From contig NZ_JAKWBK010000001.1 of assembly GCF_022512515.1 (NCBI RefSeq), positions 4,464,001-4,528,000 on the forward strand: DNA of 64,000 nt, read 5' to 3'. The notes beneath the pieces are model-generated. The model did no database searches and had not been told where the DNA came from. It saw only the letters and a program-made list of their open reading frames with translations. This stretch comes from Paraniabella hibiscisoli. GTDB lineage: Bacteria; Bacteroidota; Bacteroidia; Chitinophagales; Chitinophagaceae. Position numbers and translations under genes: made by a program. This document shows positions 50,628 through 60,482 of this stretch, piece by piece. Within the stretch, counting starts at the first letter, position 1; the number at the start of each line of letters is the position of its first letter.

Positions 50628-52475
50628 TTACTCTGGTTGACTTATTTTTAAAGCTTGTAATATTTTATGGAAAATGGCTGTGTTTTCGTAAACACCCCTG
50701 AATAACTGTGATTGTGGTCCGTAAGCGAATACAGGAACCGGTATAGCGGTGTGATCACCGGTAGAAAACTGGCCGCTAATAAAGTTACGGCAATAATCGC
50801 CGGCAGTTAAGGTGAGACCACCTGTTTCATGATCACCCGTTACAATTACCAGCGTTTCGCCATTACCATCTGCAAAACGCATGGCAGCGCCAACAACCTG
50901 ATCAAAGTCTTTTAACTCCGTTACCACATCTGGTAATACATTCGCATGCCCTCCATGATCAATTTGTGCTCCCTCCAACATTAATAGGAACCCATTTTTG
51001 TTTTTGGATAACCGCTGCAGGCTTTTTTCAAATACCTGTGAGGACCAGTCTTTACGACCTTTTGATGTTCTCAAAGAGGCAACGCTGTCAGCAATAATTA
51101 ATGGCTTAGCCTGCGACCAATCTGTACCGGAAACCGAGTTGGATATGGCAAATCTTTTCGCCAGATCGGAGAAGACAGGGTCTTTTTGGATGGCGCCGGC
51201 GCCGGCCAATATATCCACAGGGGCACTCAATAGGTCTTTTAGTATACCGGGGTAGTTGCTACGTTCGGCACGATGGCCATAGAAAGCAGCCGGAGTAGCG
51301 TCGCGCATGTCGCCACTGGTAATAATTCCGGTTTTCATATTTTTCCGGGCGATAATCTCCGTTAAAGAAGGACGAACCAACCCTGTGTGGTCAACACCAA
51401 CTGAACGATTATTGCCCTTGTAGCCAGATGAAATAGCCGTTGCACCCGGGGCGGAATCAGTAATATAATTATCATAGGAGCTGGTTTTAGACAAGCCTAT
51501 CTGCATCATATTAAATACATTCAGCGACTGGTTATTGGCCGTATAGCCCGCATACCATTGCGCCAAACCAGTACCATCACCTATTAATATAATCAGGTTT
51601 TTCACTGGCTTGTCGAGACCGTCATTGCGATATGCAGGTTGATAAACAATATGCGTTTCGTCCGCTTTATAATAACGGTTGGGAAGGGTTTGCAAAAAAC
51701 CGGTAAGCAACTCAATATGATCGGTATTAATTAAATCTACCCCCATGTCAAGGTAACTGTACCAGCTATTGACTATGTCGGGCGCGTTCCAGAAACGGAT
51801 CCTTTTGTGCTGACGATGCGCCAGGGCAATGGCATTATTTATTTTGTTTTTTTCACTTTCCGGTATTCTGCCTTTGCCATTCCATTTGGTATAGTTTGCA
51901 AAATTGTCACTGAATAAAGCGATTTTGGAAAGAGCAGCAGGATCATATGATAGGGATAGGTCTCCGTCGAAAAGGAGCCAGGAAGGATATTGGTTGTAAC
52001 TTTCTACCGATGGACGATTACCTGTAATAACAAAATGTAAGGTTTTACAGGCCGTGAGATCAGGATATTGTTTAAGCTGCTCCAGCAATACCTGTAAGGT
52101 GGGCATGGCCGGAGTCTTTAAATCGATCAATAATTGCAGGTGGCGTGAACTGTCTGCGTATACATGCCCATTATTTTTACGAACAACAGCTTGCAGCGGT
52201 CTTAAATACAACTCATCCAGCGTGCGGGTAGTCTCTATTTCTTTGACCGTATGCGCCACCATCAGGTTACCGCCCTGTAGAAAGATGTCGGTTTCAATAG
52301 ATCCGAACCCTTCATGATAGGCCTGCCAAAAGGGAAATTTCTGTAGGTAATCATTATGAGAATGGGCCTTTTCGGAGGTGACCTTCGAAAATTGGGACTG
52401 GGCGTTCAATGCCAGGCCGTTTAATACTAACAAAGCCAGTGACAAAATTTTGTGTAAAAGCAATAACTGTTTCAT
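50628..52475 (-). CDS. Bifunctional secreted protein: phosphodiesterase (GDPD-like) fused to alkaline phosphatase
   Basis: An intact protein of 615 residues with a signal peptide (ALNAQ). Residues about 35-290 resemble a glycerophosphodiester phosphodiesterase-like TIM barrel: KAHSHNDYLQ, FGSIETDIFLQGGNLMVAHT, LLIDLKTP and TDHIELLTGFLQ. Residues about 310-610 form an alkaline phosphatase: ILIGDGTGLAQWYAG (metal aspartate), YITDSAPGATAISSG (nucleophile serine), LEGAQIDHGGHAN, VTGDHETGGL and STGDHTAIPVPVFAYG (metal ligands). Such a fusion could release phosphate from glycerophosphodiesters or phospholipid headgroups in two steps. No phosphate-regulon box could be assigned. Confidence 0.92.
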   Translation of the reverse strand: MKQLLLLHKILSLALLVLNGLALNAQSQFSKVTSEKAHSHNDYLQKFPFWQAYHEGFGSIETDIFLQGGNLMVAHTVKEIETTRTLDELYLRPLQAVVRKNNGHVYADSSRHLQLLIDLKTPAMPTLQVLLEQLKQYPDLTACKTLHFVITGNRPSVESYNQYPSWLLFDGDLSLSYDPAALSKIALFSDNFANYTKWNGKGRIPESEKNKINNAIALAHRQHKRIRFWNAPDIVNSWYSYLDMGVDLINTDHIELLTGFLQTLPNRYYKADETHIVYQPAYRNDGLDKPVKNLIILIGDGTGLAQWYAGYTANNQSLNVFNMMQIGLSKTSSYDNYITDSAPGATAISSGYKGNNRSVGVDHTGLVRPSLTEIIARKNMKTGIITSGDMRDATPAAFYGHRAERSNYPGILKDLLSAPVDILAGAGAIQKDPVFSDLAKRFAISNSVSGTDWSQAKPLIIADSVASLRTSKGRKDWSSQVFEKSLQRLSKNKNGFLLMLEGAQIDHGGHANVLPDVVTELKDFDQVVGAAMRFADGNGETLVIVTGDHETGGLTLTAGDYCRNFISGQFSTGDHTAIPVPVFAYGPQSQLFRGVYENTAIFHKILQALKISQPE

Positions 52476-52658
52476 GTACTAAAATGATCTTTGGGGTAAT
52501 TGTGCAATTTCAACTGATACGTACGCAAAATTGCATTTAAAAAAATCAAAGATTCATTATCTCTGCCCAAATAATACATCATTTAGATTACGAAACTGTT
52601 ATATAATGGTAATCTGTTTTGATGGCTGCTTTTAAACGTATGTGCATGTTAATACAGT

Positions 52659-53030
52659 TTACTTGTGCTCTTTGCCTTTTACAACAAGATATACATCATT
52701 CTCGATAGGCAAATAGCCATAATCATAGCAATAAAAGTAAATCTGCCCATTTTGGTTGGTATATTGATGGGTCATCCATCTGAATTTGAAGCCCAGGTCA
52801 ATCAATCTCGACTTGGGTGTGATAACAGTTTCATGATCGTTTTGCAGAAGCGATGCCAGTATTTGCCTGTTCTTCTTAAGATCATTGTTAATGTTACGTA
52901 TAACTTCCGTATTCACGCCGTTCGCACGGTTGTTATAAGCATTACGACAATAGTCATCACAAAATTTCTTGTCACTTCGTCCTTTTACGGGTTTGCCACA
53001 GGCCAGGCAATTCTTGGAGTGCATTTCCAT
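52659..53030 (-). CDS. Small zinc-ribbon-like protein, Bacteroidota-specific
   Basis: An intact protein of about 123 residues. ATG at 53030 is one of three close methionines; the next is at 53024. The N-terminus has four cysteines, NCLACGKPVKGRSDKKFCDDYCRNAYNNR (C-x2-C, about 16 residues, C-x3-C), which fits a small zinc-binding module. The C-terminal half is beta-rich (LGFKFRWMTHQYTNQNGQIYFYCYDYGYLP). I do not know its function. It is divergent from ssb, and the 328 nt between them hold a notable operator cluster. Confidence 0.75.
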   Translation of the reverse strand: MEMHSKNCLACGKPVKGRSDKKFCDDYCRNAYNNRANGVNTEVIRNINNDLKKNRQILASLLQNDHETVITPKSRLIDLGFKFRWMTHQYTNQNGQIYFYCYDYGYLPIENDVYLVVKGKEHK

Positions 53031-53199
53031 AATCAGCAATTTTTTGAAAGTAAATCTTAGGTTATTGGTAAGGTCGATTCTAAAGCCCTGGAATAGTTTT
53101 AGAACGACCTAAAAAATCTATATGAAAATTACGAAAATGATTACGTATATAAAAAAATATCGATTGATTTTCAGATGTTTGAAATTTTGTAGCCGTTTT

Positions 53200-53300
53200 T
53201 AAACGCTTATAAACGTTTATTGTCGTAAGTAAACGTTTAAAATACGACTATGGGGTTTTGCCAATAGCATCTTTGTGTTGTCAATCAGTGGCGCCACTGA
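53200..53300. promoter_or_regulatory. Operator cluster between the zinc-ribbon gene and ssb
   Basis: Three copies of TAAACGYTTA lie at 53200-53209, 53210-53219 and 53230-53239, in steps of 10 and 20 nt, so on the same face of the helix. The third is enclosed by GTCGTA (53222-53227) and TACGAC (53243-53248), another inverted repeat. Further down is the perfect 16-bp palindrome TCAGTGGC/GCCACTGA (53285-53300), 58 nt before the ssb start. The layout suggests a protein bound cooperatively; the regulator is unknown. A LexA-type role is conceivable given ssb but has no direct support. Confidence 0.55.
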
Positions 53301-53357
53301 GAGATTGAGATAAAAAATTTTTAACCGTCCGTTTTAGCGGATACAAAACTTAAAGTT

Positions 53358-53701
53358 ATGTACGCATTAAAAAACAAAGTTCAGTTAATTGGAAATTTAG
53401 GTGCAGCTCCTGAAATCAAGACTATGGAGAGTGGTAAAAAGATGGCCCGTTTCAGTATAGCAACCAGCGAAACCTATAAGAATAGTAAGGAGAGCGCGTA
53501 AAAGAAACCCAATGGCATAATGTAGTAGCCTGGGGGCAGGTTGCCGAAATAGCCAATAAATATTTAACCAAGGGGAAAGAAGTAGCCATCGAAGGCAAAT
53601 TGATCAGCCGCAATTACACTGATAAAGCCGGTGTAAAGAAATATACTACAGAGGTACAAGCTAGTGAATTGTTACTGCTTGGAAGTAAGAGCTCGGAATA
53701 A
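53358..53701 (+). CDS. ssb: Single-stranded DNA-binding protein, frameshifted
   Basis: ATG at 53358. The OB-fold core is clear: KNKVQLIGNLGAAPEIKTMESGKKMARFSIATSE, then, after a one-base change near 53490, ETQWHNVVAWGQVAEIANKYLTKGKEVAIEGKLISRNYTDKAGVKKYTTEV, ending SELLLLG with TAA at 53699-53701. The length of about 114 residues is short, without a long acidic tail, as in the small second SSB of many Bacteroidota. The function is binding of ssDNA in replication, repair or uptake. It is divergent from the zinc-ribbon gene. That an often-essential gene is broken here is the best evidence that the frame changes are assembly errors, though another ssb may exist. Confidence 0.92.
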
Positions 53702-53804
53702 TTAGAAAGAGTTCGATCCTGTTAAAATGTAATGGGGTAAACCACTATTGGAGATGTTTCAATCGGAAAATGTCAGTACAATGAGCTAACCTATGACGAC
53801 CACC

Positions 53805-53839
53805 AATGCAGTTCCGGTATTACACCGGGCTGCATTTTT
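53805..53839 (+). terminator. Terminator after ssb
   Basis: AATGCAG (53805-53811) pairs with CTGCATT (53830-53836), with an inner CCGGT/ACCGG pairing, and is followed by TTTC. It lies 104 nt after the ssb stop. The rest of 53840-54082 contains nothing recognisable. Confidence 0.85.
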
Positions 53840-54082
53840 CTTTTTAATAGATTGTACGCCGCCACCATTCCCTTCAACTGTAGGTAGGAGCTAAACATAT
53901 TTCTCGGTTTTTGCTTTGCTATTTTCACAGGAAAATTAGCGACCCTTAGTAGTTGATAAGATTAGAATTCCACTACAATAGATTATGAAATGTGCTTAGA
54001 AGAAAAACGGTAGCGCATTAAACGATTTTTAGAACTACAAGTTAGTATTTACGTATTGATTTAAACATGTATTTTAAAAATA

Positions 54083-54819
54083 CTAGCCGATGCTTTCGAT
54101 GTAATCGATAACGACCTGGCGTTTTCTATCGGAGACCGGTATCTTATCTCCGTTTGTCATTTCCAGGTACCCGTCTTTAAAATATTTCCTGATATAAGCA
54201 GTGTTCGCCAGATAGGACTGATGGCAACGAATAAAAATATTTTCTGATAAGATGCTTTCGTATTCTTTCAATATTTTACTAACCAATATTTTACTGCCAT
54301 CCTCCAGAAAAAAGTAGTGTATCCCTTATCACTCTGACAGTAAATAATATCTTTTACAAATACTATTTGCGTAAAGTCAAAACTTTTCAGCGCAATCCGT
54401 TCAAGTTGTGCAACGCCTGTGTATCGCCTTGCGGCAATTTCCATCTGCTGTCGATTAAATTTATAGGCCTGATCTTTTCGATAACACCGGTCAATGGTTT
54501 CTTCAAAGGCAGAAGGATCAATAGGTTTGAGCAAATAGCCAAATGCGCCTATATTTAAAGCATCAATAGCATATTGGTTATAGGCAGTTATGAAAATGAC
54601 ATGAGCGTTTGTTTCGACAGTGCTTAACAAGGTAAAGCTATTGCCATCTTTTAGCTGTATATCAGCCAGAATTAATTCTGGCTGATATTGGAGAATTTCA
54701 TTTTTAGCTTTTTGAATATCGGCCGCATAACCTACAACCTGCAGGTAAGGTATTTTATCTACAAGAGAAAGAAGGTATTTTAAAATATTTACCTCGTCTT
54801 CTAATATGTATACTTTCAT
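54083..54819 (-). CDS. LytTR-family response regulator, frameshifted
   Basis: Start at ATG 54819 (MKVYILEDEVNILK). Receiver: EDE acidic cluster, phospho-acceptor in LILADIQLKDG (about residue 54), the switch threonine in VIFITAYNQY and GAFGYLLKPIDP. The LytTR DNA-binding domain starts about residue 150 (ERIALKSFDFTQIVFVKDIIYCQSDKGYTTFF); after restoring one base near 54300 it continues with SKILKEYESILSENIFIRCHQSYLANTAYIRKYFKDGYLEM. About 245 residues. The gene follows its sensor kinase by 8 nt; LytTR regulators often control extracellular functions. Confidence 0.9.
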
Positions 54820-54827
54820 TTTCCTGT

Positions 54828-56716
54828 TTAAACAATGATTAATGGGATATGTATCCGGGCGGTCCATCCTTGCTGATCCATGTTGGGGCCCGCCTCAAAC
54901 CATGCTTTCTTTTCCTGCCGGTTAAACAATACGTCCAGGCGCTCCTGTATAATAACTTTAGAAAGAGATTTTTTAGGTGTAATGGTCTGCGCCTGCTGAT
55001 GCTGTAGTCCAACTCCATTATCGATAATTTGTATTAACAATTGATTGGCCTCTTCTCGCAAGCTGATTGTAAGTATACCACCATAGTCGATACTCTTAAA
55101 ACCGTGCTCTATACTATTTTCAATAAATGGCTGCAATAACAAAGGGGTATCATTGTAGTTTCTAAGTCTACATTACCAGTATCAATATTATAATCGAATT
55201 GGTTCTCAAATCGCATTTGCTGCAGGTGTATATAGTTTTTTAAAGACTCAATTTCTTCGGAAAGCGTAATATATTCATTTCGGTTTAATTCCAAAAAGTT
55301 ACGCATTAGCCTGGAGAAAGAGACCAGGTAGTTATTAGCTTTAACCTTATTGTCGCTGCTGATAAGTCCTTGTAAATTAGCTATAGCATTATAAATAAAA
55401 TGAGGGTTTAGTTGCATTTGACTGGTTTTTTGCTCTAAAACCAGTCTTTTATTTTCAATTTTTAGCTTTTCGTTTTTCTCCTTTAAAATGCGCTTTTTCG
55501 AGTAACTATAAAGATATAGGCCTAAAACAATAATCAGTACTGCTATCGAGAAGAATATCCATCTTTGTTGAAAAATAATTCTTTGATTGAGAATATTAGT
55601 AGTGTTTAGGGCCGCTATTACCTGGTCTTTCTTTTCGGTTTGATATTGTGTGTGTATTGCCTCAATTTTTTCATTTTGTATCCTTGTTGTATTCCTCTTA
55701 TATATCTGTAGCGCAGAATCCGCAACAATCATAGCGTTTCTATAGTCGCCTTTAGCTCTATACATATCTCTAAGGCCGTTGTAAAATGGAAATAAACTTA
55801 CATTGGGATCGAACTGCCTGGACCATTGAATGCCCCTGTTGTAATAGTAGATGGCAGAATCCACCTGGCCATCTTTGTTAAAACTGGTAGCCAGATTATT
55901 GAACCAATAAGTAGATAGGAGGTTATGGCGGGAGAAGTATTCAAAAAATAGCCTGCTTTTAACCAGCGCCTCTTTAGTTTGACCCTTAAGCGCATATAAC
56001 TGCGATTCATAATCATAGGTACGCATTAATGCGGTGCTGTCTTTTATATGCAACGCCAGGCTACGGCTGCTATCGAGGGATTGACGCATAGCCAAAGTGT
56101 CATGCATGGTTTCCGCAAGCATAAAAGAAATATCGTGGAAGCGCTGGGCTATAATCGGATGAGATCGGAAAGGATGATTTTGGTAATAGAGATCTGTATA
56201 CTCTTTTGCTTTTTTTATATTATGGTTGTTGTAATAAGCTTTTGCCAACAGATCGTACAATCGATAGGTAAAGCTACTTTGGGAGGATTCTGCCTGTTTT
56301 ATTACATCGAGTATCCTGATCATTATATCCGATGCCACGGTGCCTTGCTGATTGATAAGAATACTCAATTCCTGGTATTGTTTTAATATAGTCCACTCGC
56401 TTAATTTTTCCGGAATATTTATCTTGTCATAGTAGGAAGCTGCACTGTCGGGCTGGTTTTTCAGGGAGTACTCATATCCCCTGAAGTAATTATAATATAG
56501 GTCATTTTTGACACTCTTCTTTCTTAAGCCCGTAAGTACAGAGTCTATCAATGCCAGGCGTTGTGGCGTATTAAGGGTATCTACACAAAGTGCCATATCC
56601 AGATACTGCCGGTCATTTGAGACAGAGGTTTCGCTTATCTCTCCGTCGATGTTTTTACAGGATACCATACAAAGCAGCAACAATATAATCAGTGATGGTA
56701 AGTTTATATTCAACAT
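54828..56716 (-). CDS. LytS/YehU-type sensor kinase lipoprotein with TPR domain, frameshifted
   Basis: ATG at 56716 begins a lipoprotein signal (LIILLLLCMVSC). The extracytoplasmic part (about 40-390) is made of tetratricopeptide-like helices (DLYYNYFRGYEYSLKNQPDSAASYYDKIN, LAKAYYNNHNIKKAKEYTDLYYQ). One membrane helix (WIFFSIAVLIIVLGLYLYSY) is followed by the His_kinase domain (PF06580) with MQLNPHFIYNAIANLQGLI (phospho-histidine region) and ENSIEHGFKSIDYGG (N box). The frame breaks near 55130; the reading continues PPLLLQPFIENSIEHG. About 630 residues. It is the cognate sensor for the LytTR regulator next to it. Confidence 0.88.
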
Positions 56717-56904
56717 TTTGCAATAACAGATTCTATTTTTGATAGAATAAATCTTTAAAAATATAAATATAGTATGCAGGCTGGTCAACTAGTAAATTTC
56801 CGCCCATTATTATAAATATTTGTATCATTTAAAGTTATAAGTTAAGTTAATGGGCCTTATAAAGTCGTATTAGTTTTATTATATAAGCTTCGTATATTCA
56901 CTGC

Positions 56905-57785
56905 ATGAATGTGTTACAGTTTACAATACCCGTTTCTCACGATAAATCTGTAATCAGCCAGGAGGAACAGCTCCCGTATTTTTATCCCTATCTGCACCGG
57001 CATCTTGAAATTCAACTCACATGGATCATTGAAGGTGTGGGCAGTTTTGTAGCAGGAACCAACGTATATTCCTTTAATGCAGGCGATATCTTTTTATAGG
57101 CGCCAATCAACCTCATCTGTTTAAAAGCGGACCTGAATACTTTACCGCCGATCCCAATAAAATCATTCGCTCACTTACCATCTTCTTCGATCCCACTGAA
57201 AAGCTTAAATTTCTTTTTGCAGCCCCGGAAATGAAAATGCTCAAAAATTTCCTGGACAGGCATAACAGTGGTTTTAAAATCCCTGATGCACATAGGGATC
57301 ATGTTGCCGACAAAATGCTGGCCCTGAATAGCGCCCGTAATGCAGACAGGCTTATTTACTTTTTCGAACTACTTCAGTACCTGAACGCCATTAATAAAGA
57401 GCTTGAACCTCTATCGACGAGGGTTCCTGATAAGGTAAGCGATACGGAGGGCATCCGAATAGGCCAGGTATACGACTATATTATGCAGCATTATCACAGC
57501 GATATTCCTTTAGAAAATGTCGCTGCTGTTTCGCATATGACACCTCAGGCTTTTTGCCGTTATTTTAAAAAGCAAACCGGACATACTTTTGTAGGATTTT
57601 TAAATGAAGTAAGAATTAACGAAGCATGTAAGAAATTAACAGCCGCTGATTTCGAAAGCGTGTCTACTGTTGCCTATACATCCGGATTCAACAGCATTAC
57701 CAACTTCAACCGTGTTTTTAAAACCGTAACAGGCAAGTCTCCTCTCGAATACCTGAAAGAGTACCGGGACGCCTCAGGTAATTAG
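56905..57785 (+). CDS. AraC-family regulator, probable regulator of hydroxyproline catabolism, frameshifted
   Basis: ATG at 56905. Cupin-type sensor: PYLHRHLEIQLTWIIEGVGSFVAG and, after restoring a T in the run near 57090, IFIGANQPHLFKSG. The AraC domain in the second piece has IPLENVAAVSHMTPQAFCRYFKKQTGHTFVGFLNEVRINEACKKL and VAYTSGFNSITNFNRVFKTVTGKSPLEYLKEYR. About 293 residues. It lies 110 nt upstream of the four-enzyme hydroxyproline cluster in the same direction and is the obvious candidate regulator (inference from position). Confidence 0.87.
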
Positions 57786-57866
57786 TATACTTACTCATTT
57801 TTAGTTTCTGATAAAATATGGTTTAAAAAGGATAAATTTTGTTTAGTCCCTGATAAGACGTCATTC

Positions 57867-57874
57867 TATTTTTG
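57867..57874 (+). promoter_or_regulatory. Likely -7 box for the hydroxyproline cluster
   Basis: TATTTTTG matches TANNTTTG, 22 nt before the ATG at 57896. A TTTTG lies about 25 nt upstream of it, slightly further than usual for a -33 box, so the promoter may need an activator. Confidence 0.4.
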
Positions 57875-57895
57875 CTGAAACAAAATTTAAACGCT

Positions 57896-58838
57896 ATGAC
57901 ATTTCAATGGAAAGGTGTGATGCCTGCTTTAACCACCAAGTTTACCGACAATGATGAGTTAGATTTCGCTTTGTTTGAAAAAATCTGGATGCACAGCTGG
58001 CTGCCGGGATTGAGGGCGTTATTTTAGGTGGCACTTTGGGAGAGGCGAGCGTTTTAACGATCAGCGAGAAAGAGCGCTTAATCAAATTTGCTATAGAAAA
58101 AATACAGGGACGGGTTCCGGTGATTCTAAATATCGCGGAAGGCAGTACCAAACTGGCTTTGGAACAAGCTGCATTGGGAAAACAATGGGGTGTAGATGGA
58201 CTGATGATGTTGCCGCCTATGCGTTATGTACCCGATCATCGCGAATTGGTGACCTATTTTAAAACGGTTGCAGATAGTACCAATCTACCTATCATGATCT
58301 ATAATAATCCTGTTGATTATAAAACATTAGTGACCCTTGATGCCTTTGAAGAATTGACAGCCTGTGCAAATATTACTGCGGTAAAAGAAAGCACCAGGGA
58401 TGTTTCGAATGTAACCCGGATGAAAACCAAATTCGGCGACCGTTATGCCGTTCTTTGTGGCGTTGACACATTAACCCTGGAAGAGTTGGTAGCAGGCGCC
58501 GATGGATTAGTAGCCGGGTTGGTTTGTGCGTTCCCAGCAGAAACGGTAGCCTTATATAAGTTGATCAAAGCCGGGCGTTTGGCTGAAGCTATAGAAATCT
58601 ATAGGTGGTTTCTTCCATTATTGGAGCTGGACATTCATGTAAAACTAGTACAATACATTAAATTAGCGGAGCAACAAACAGGTATTGGCAGCGAGTATGT
58701 GCGCGCCCCCGATTAACTTTGATAGGAGAGGAAAGGGAGCGTATTCTTCATTTGATTAATCAAGGTATTGCCAATCGTCCTGATGTTACTCATATTATCG
58801 GCAAAAAAGAAGCAATTGCAGAATCAGCATCACTATAG
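57896..58838 (+). CDS. DHDPS-family lyase, probable 1-pyrroline-4-hydroxy-2-carboxylate deaminase, frameshifted
   Basis: ATG at 57896 (MTFQWKGVMPALTT). Class I aldolase TIM barrel of the DapA superfamily: GVILGGTLGEASVLTISEKERL, ILNIAEGSTKLALEQAALG, LPIMIYNNPVDYKTLVTLDAF (tyrosine in YNNP) and ITAVKESTRDVSNV (Schiff-base lysine in VKES). The catalytic layout fits LhpC/HypD, which turns pyrroline-4-hydroxy-2-carboxylate into 2-oxoglutarate semialdehyde. Breaks are in the A run near 57982 and in CCCC near 58697; the end reads LIGEERERILHLINQGIANRPD and stops at 58836-58838. About 314 residues. The neighbouring epimerase, FAD enzyme and KGSA dehydrogenase make this assignment rather than DapA most likely. 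Confidence 0.85.
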
Positions 58839-58944
58839 TATAGTGGTATTAATATTGTGCTATATTAGTTAACACCGTTCGACTATTTATAAGACCAGGC
58901 GAACAGTGAAAACCATTTTAAATAGATAATTACAAATTAGACGA

Positions 58945-60428
58945 ATGTTTCAGGATTCAACCCCAGAAAAAATTAACCAGTTTATGGAAAGCGCATGGAG
59001 CGCTTTTCATGTTTATAGAAAATGTTCCCTTAAGGAAAGAGCCCATTTTATGCGCACTATAGCTGTAGAAATAGAAGCGCTGGGTGATGAGTTGATAGTA
59101 GTGGCGGGCAAAGAAACCAATTTGCCGGAAGCTAGATTAAAAGGTGAACGGGCACGTACCATTTTTCAGCTAAATTCTTACGCAGAAGCTTGTGAAAGAG
59201 GAGAGTGGCTGGAAGCAAGGATTGATACCGCTATACCAGATAAAACTCCTCCCAAGCCCGATATCCGCAAAATGCTGGTACCGTTAGGACCTGTAGTAGT
59301 TTTCGGTGCCTCTAATTTTCCCTTTGCTTATTCAACAGCGGGTGGAGATACGGCGACTGCCTTTGCTGCGGGTTGCCCCGTAATTGTAAAAGCGCATCCG
59401 GCGCATGCACAAACCAGTGAACTGGTAGCTAAAGCGATAACCAAAGCTGTGGTAAAAGCCGGCTTACCTGTTGGCGTTTTTACACATGTGCATGGAAAAA
59501 GTTTTGAAGTAGGACAGGCCTTAATAGAACACCCTTACACGAAAGCAGTGGGTTTTACAGGTTCTTTCACAGGCGGCAAGCAGCTGTTCGACTGGGCTAA
59601 TGCGCGAAAAGAGCCCATTCCTGTATTTGCGGAAATGAGCAGTATTAATCCCGTATTTCTGATGCCGGAAAAAATGAAAATGGCTGCTTCAGAAATAGCA
59701 AAGCAATATGCCGGTTCTATCACATTAGGTGTAGGCCAGTTTTGCACCAATCCGGGGTTATTGATTGGCATAGAAGGAGATGATCTGGAACAATTCATGG
59801 CTACTTTGGCTAGGGAAATTCAATCCATTCCCCGGCCACGATGTTGCATGAAGGCATCAGCAAAAACTATAGTCAAAAACGGGAGCAAGCCATTGCTCAA
59901 CCAGGTGTCGATACTTTATCTGTATCAACGATTGAGGTTGCCGCAAACCAGGGACAACCCACTATCACGGCTGTAAGCGCTGCTACGTTCATTAACAACC
60001 CGGTATTGCACCAGGAAGTGTTTGGTCCTTACTCCTTAATTATCCGTTGTAAAGATCTGCAGCAAATGCTGGAAGTTACGAAGCACATCGAAGGCCAGCT
60101 AACAGCCACATTGATGGCTACCGATGCAGATATTGTTAACAATCCGGAACTCGTCGATGCTGTTCAAAATATTTGTGGACGTTTTATTTTAAACGGTGTT
60201 CCAACCGGTGTGGAAGTTTGCTTAAGCATGCAGCACGGTGGTCCGTTTCCTTCAACTACGGACTCCCGGTTTTCTTCCGTAGGAGCGGACGGTATTAAAC
60301 GCTTTGTAAGACCGGTGGCTTTTCAAAACTGGACTGACGCACTGTTGCCTGATGAACTGAAAAATGAAAACCCTTTAGGTATTTGGAGAACTGTAAACGA
60401 TACACTTACCCAAGAACCTGTTAATTAA
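58945..60428 (+). CDS. 2,5-dioxovalerate (alpha-ketoglutaric semialdehyde) dehydrogenase, frameshifted
   Basis: An aldehyde dehydrogenase of about 494 residues. It has VPLGPVVVFGASNFPFAYSTAGGDTATAFAAGCPVIVKAHPAH (cofactor site), VGFTGSFTGGK, catalytic glutamate in PIPVFAEMSSINPVF and catalytic cysteine in GVGQFCTNPG. The frame changes near 59842; the second piece continues MLHEGISKNYSQKREQAIAQ and NPVLHQEVFGPYSLIIRC. Sequence features match KGSADH rather than betaine-type enzymes: NPG after the catalytic Cys and the AGGD motif. Reaction: 2-oxoglutarate semialdehyde to 2-oxoglutarate with NAD(P)+, EC 1.2.1.26. It is the last oxidation step of hydroxyproline breakdown. Confidence 0.87.
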
Positions 60429-60482
60429 TAACTGTAAGTTGACAAGAAAGTTTGTGTAATAGACTAAGATTTCGGATAAACA

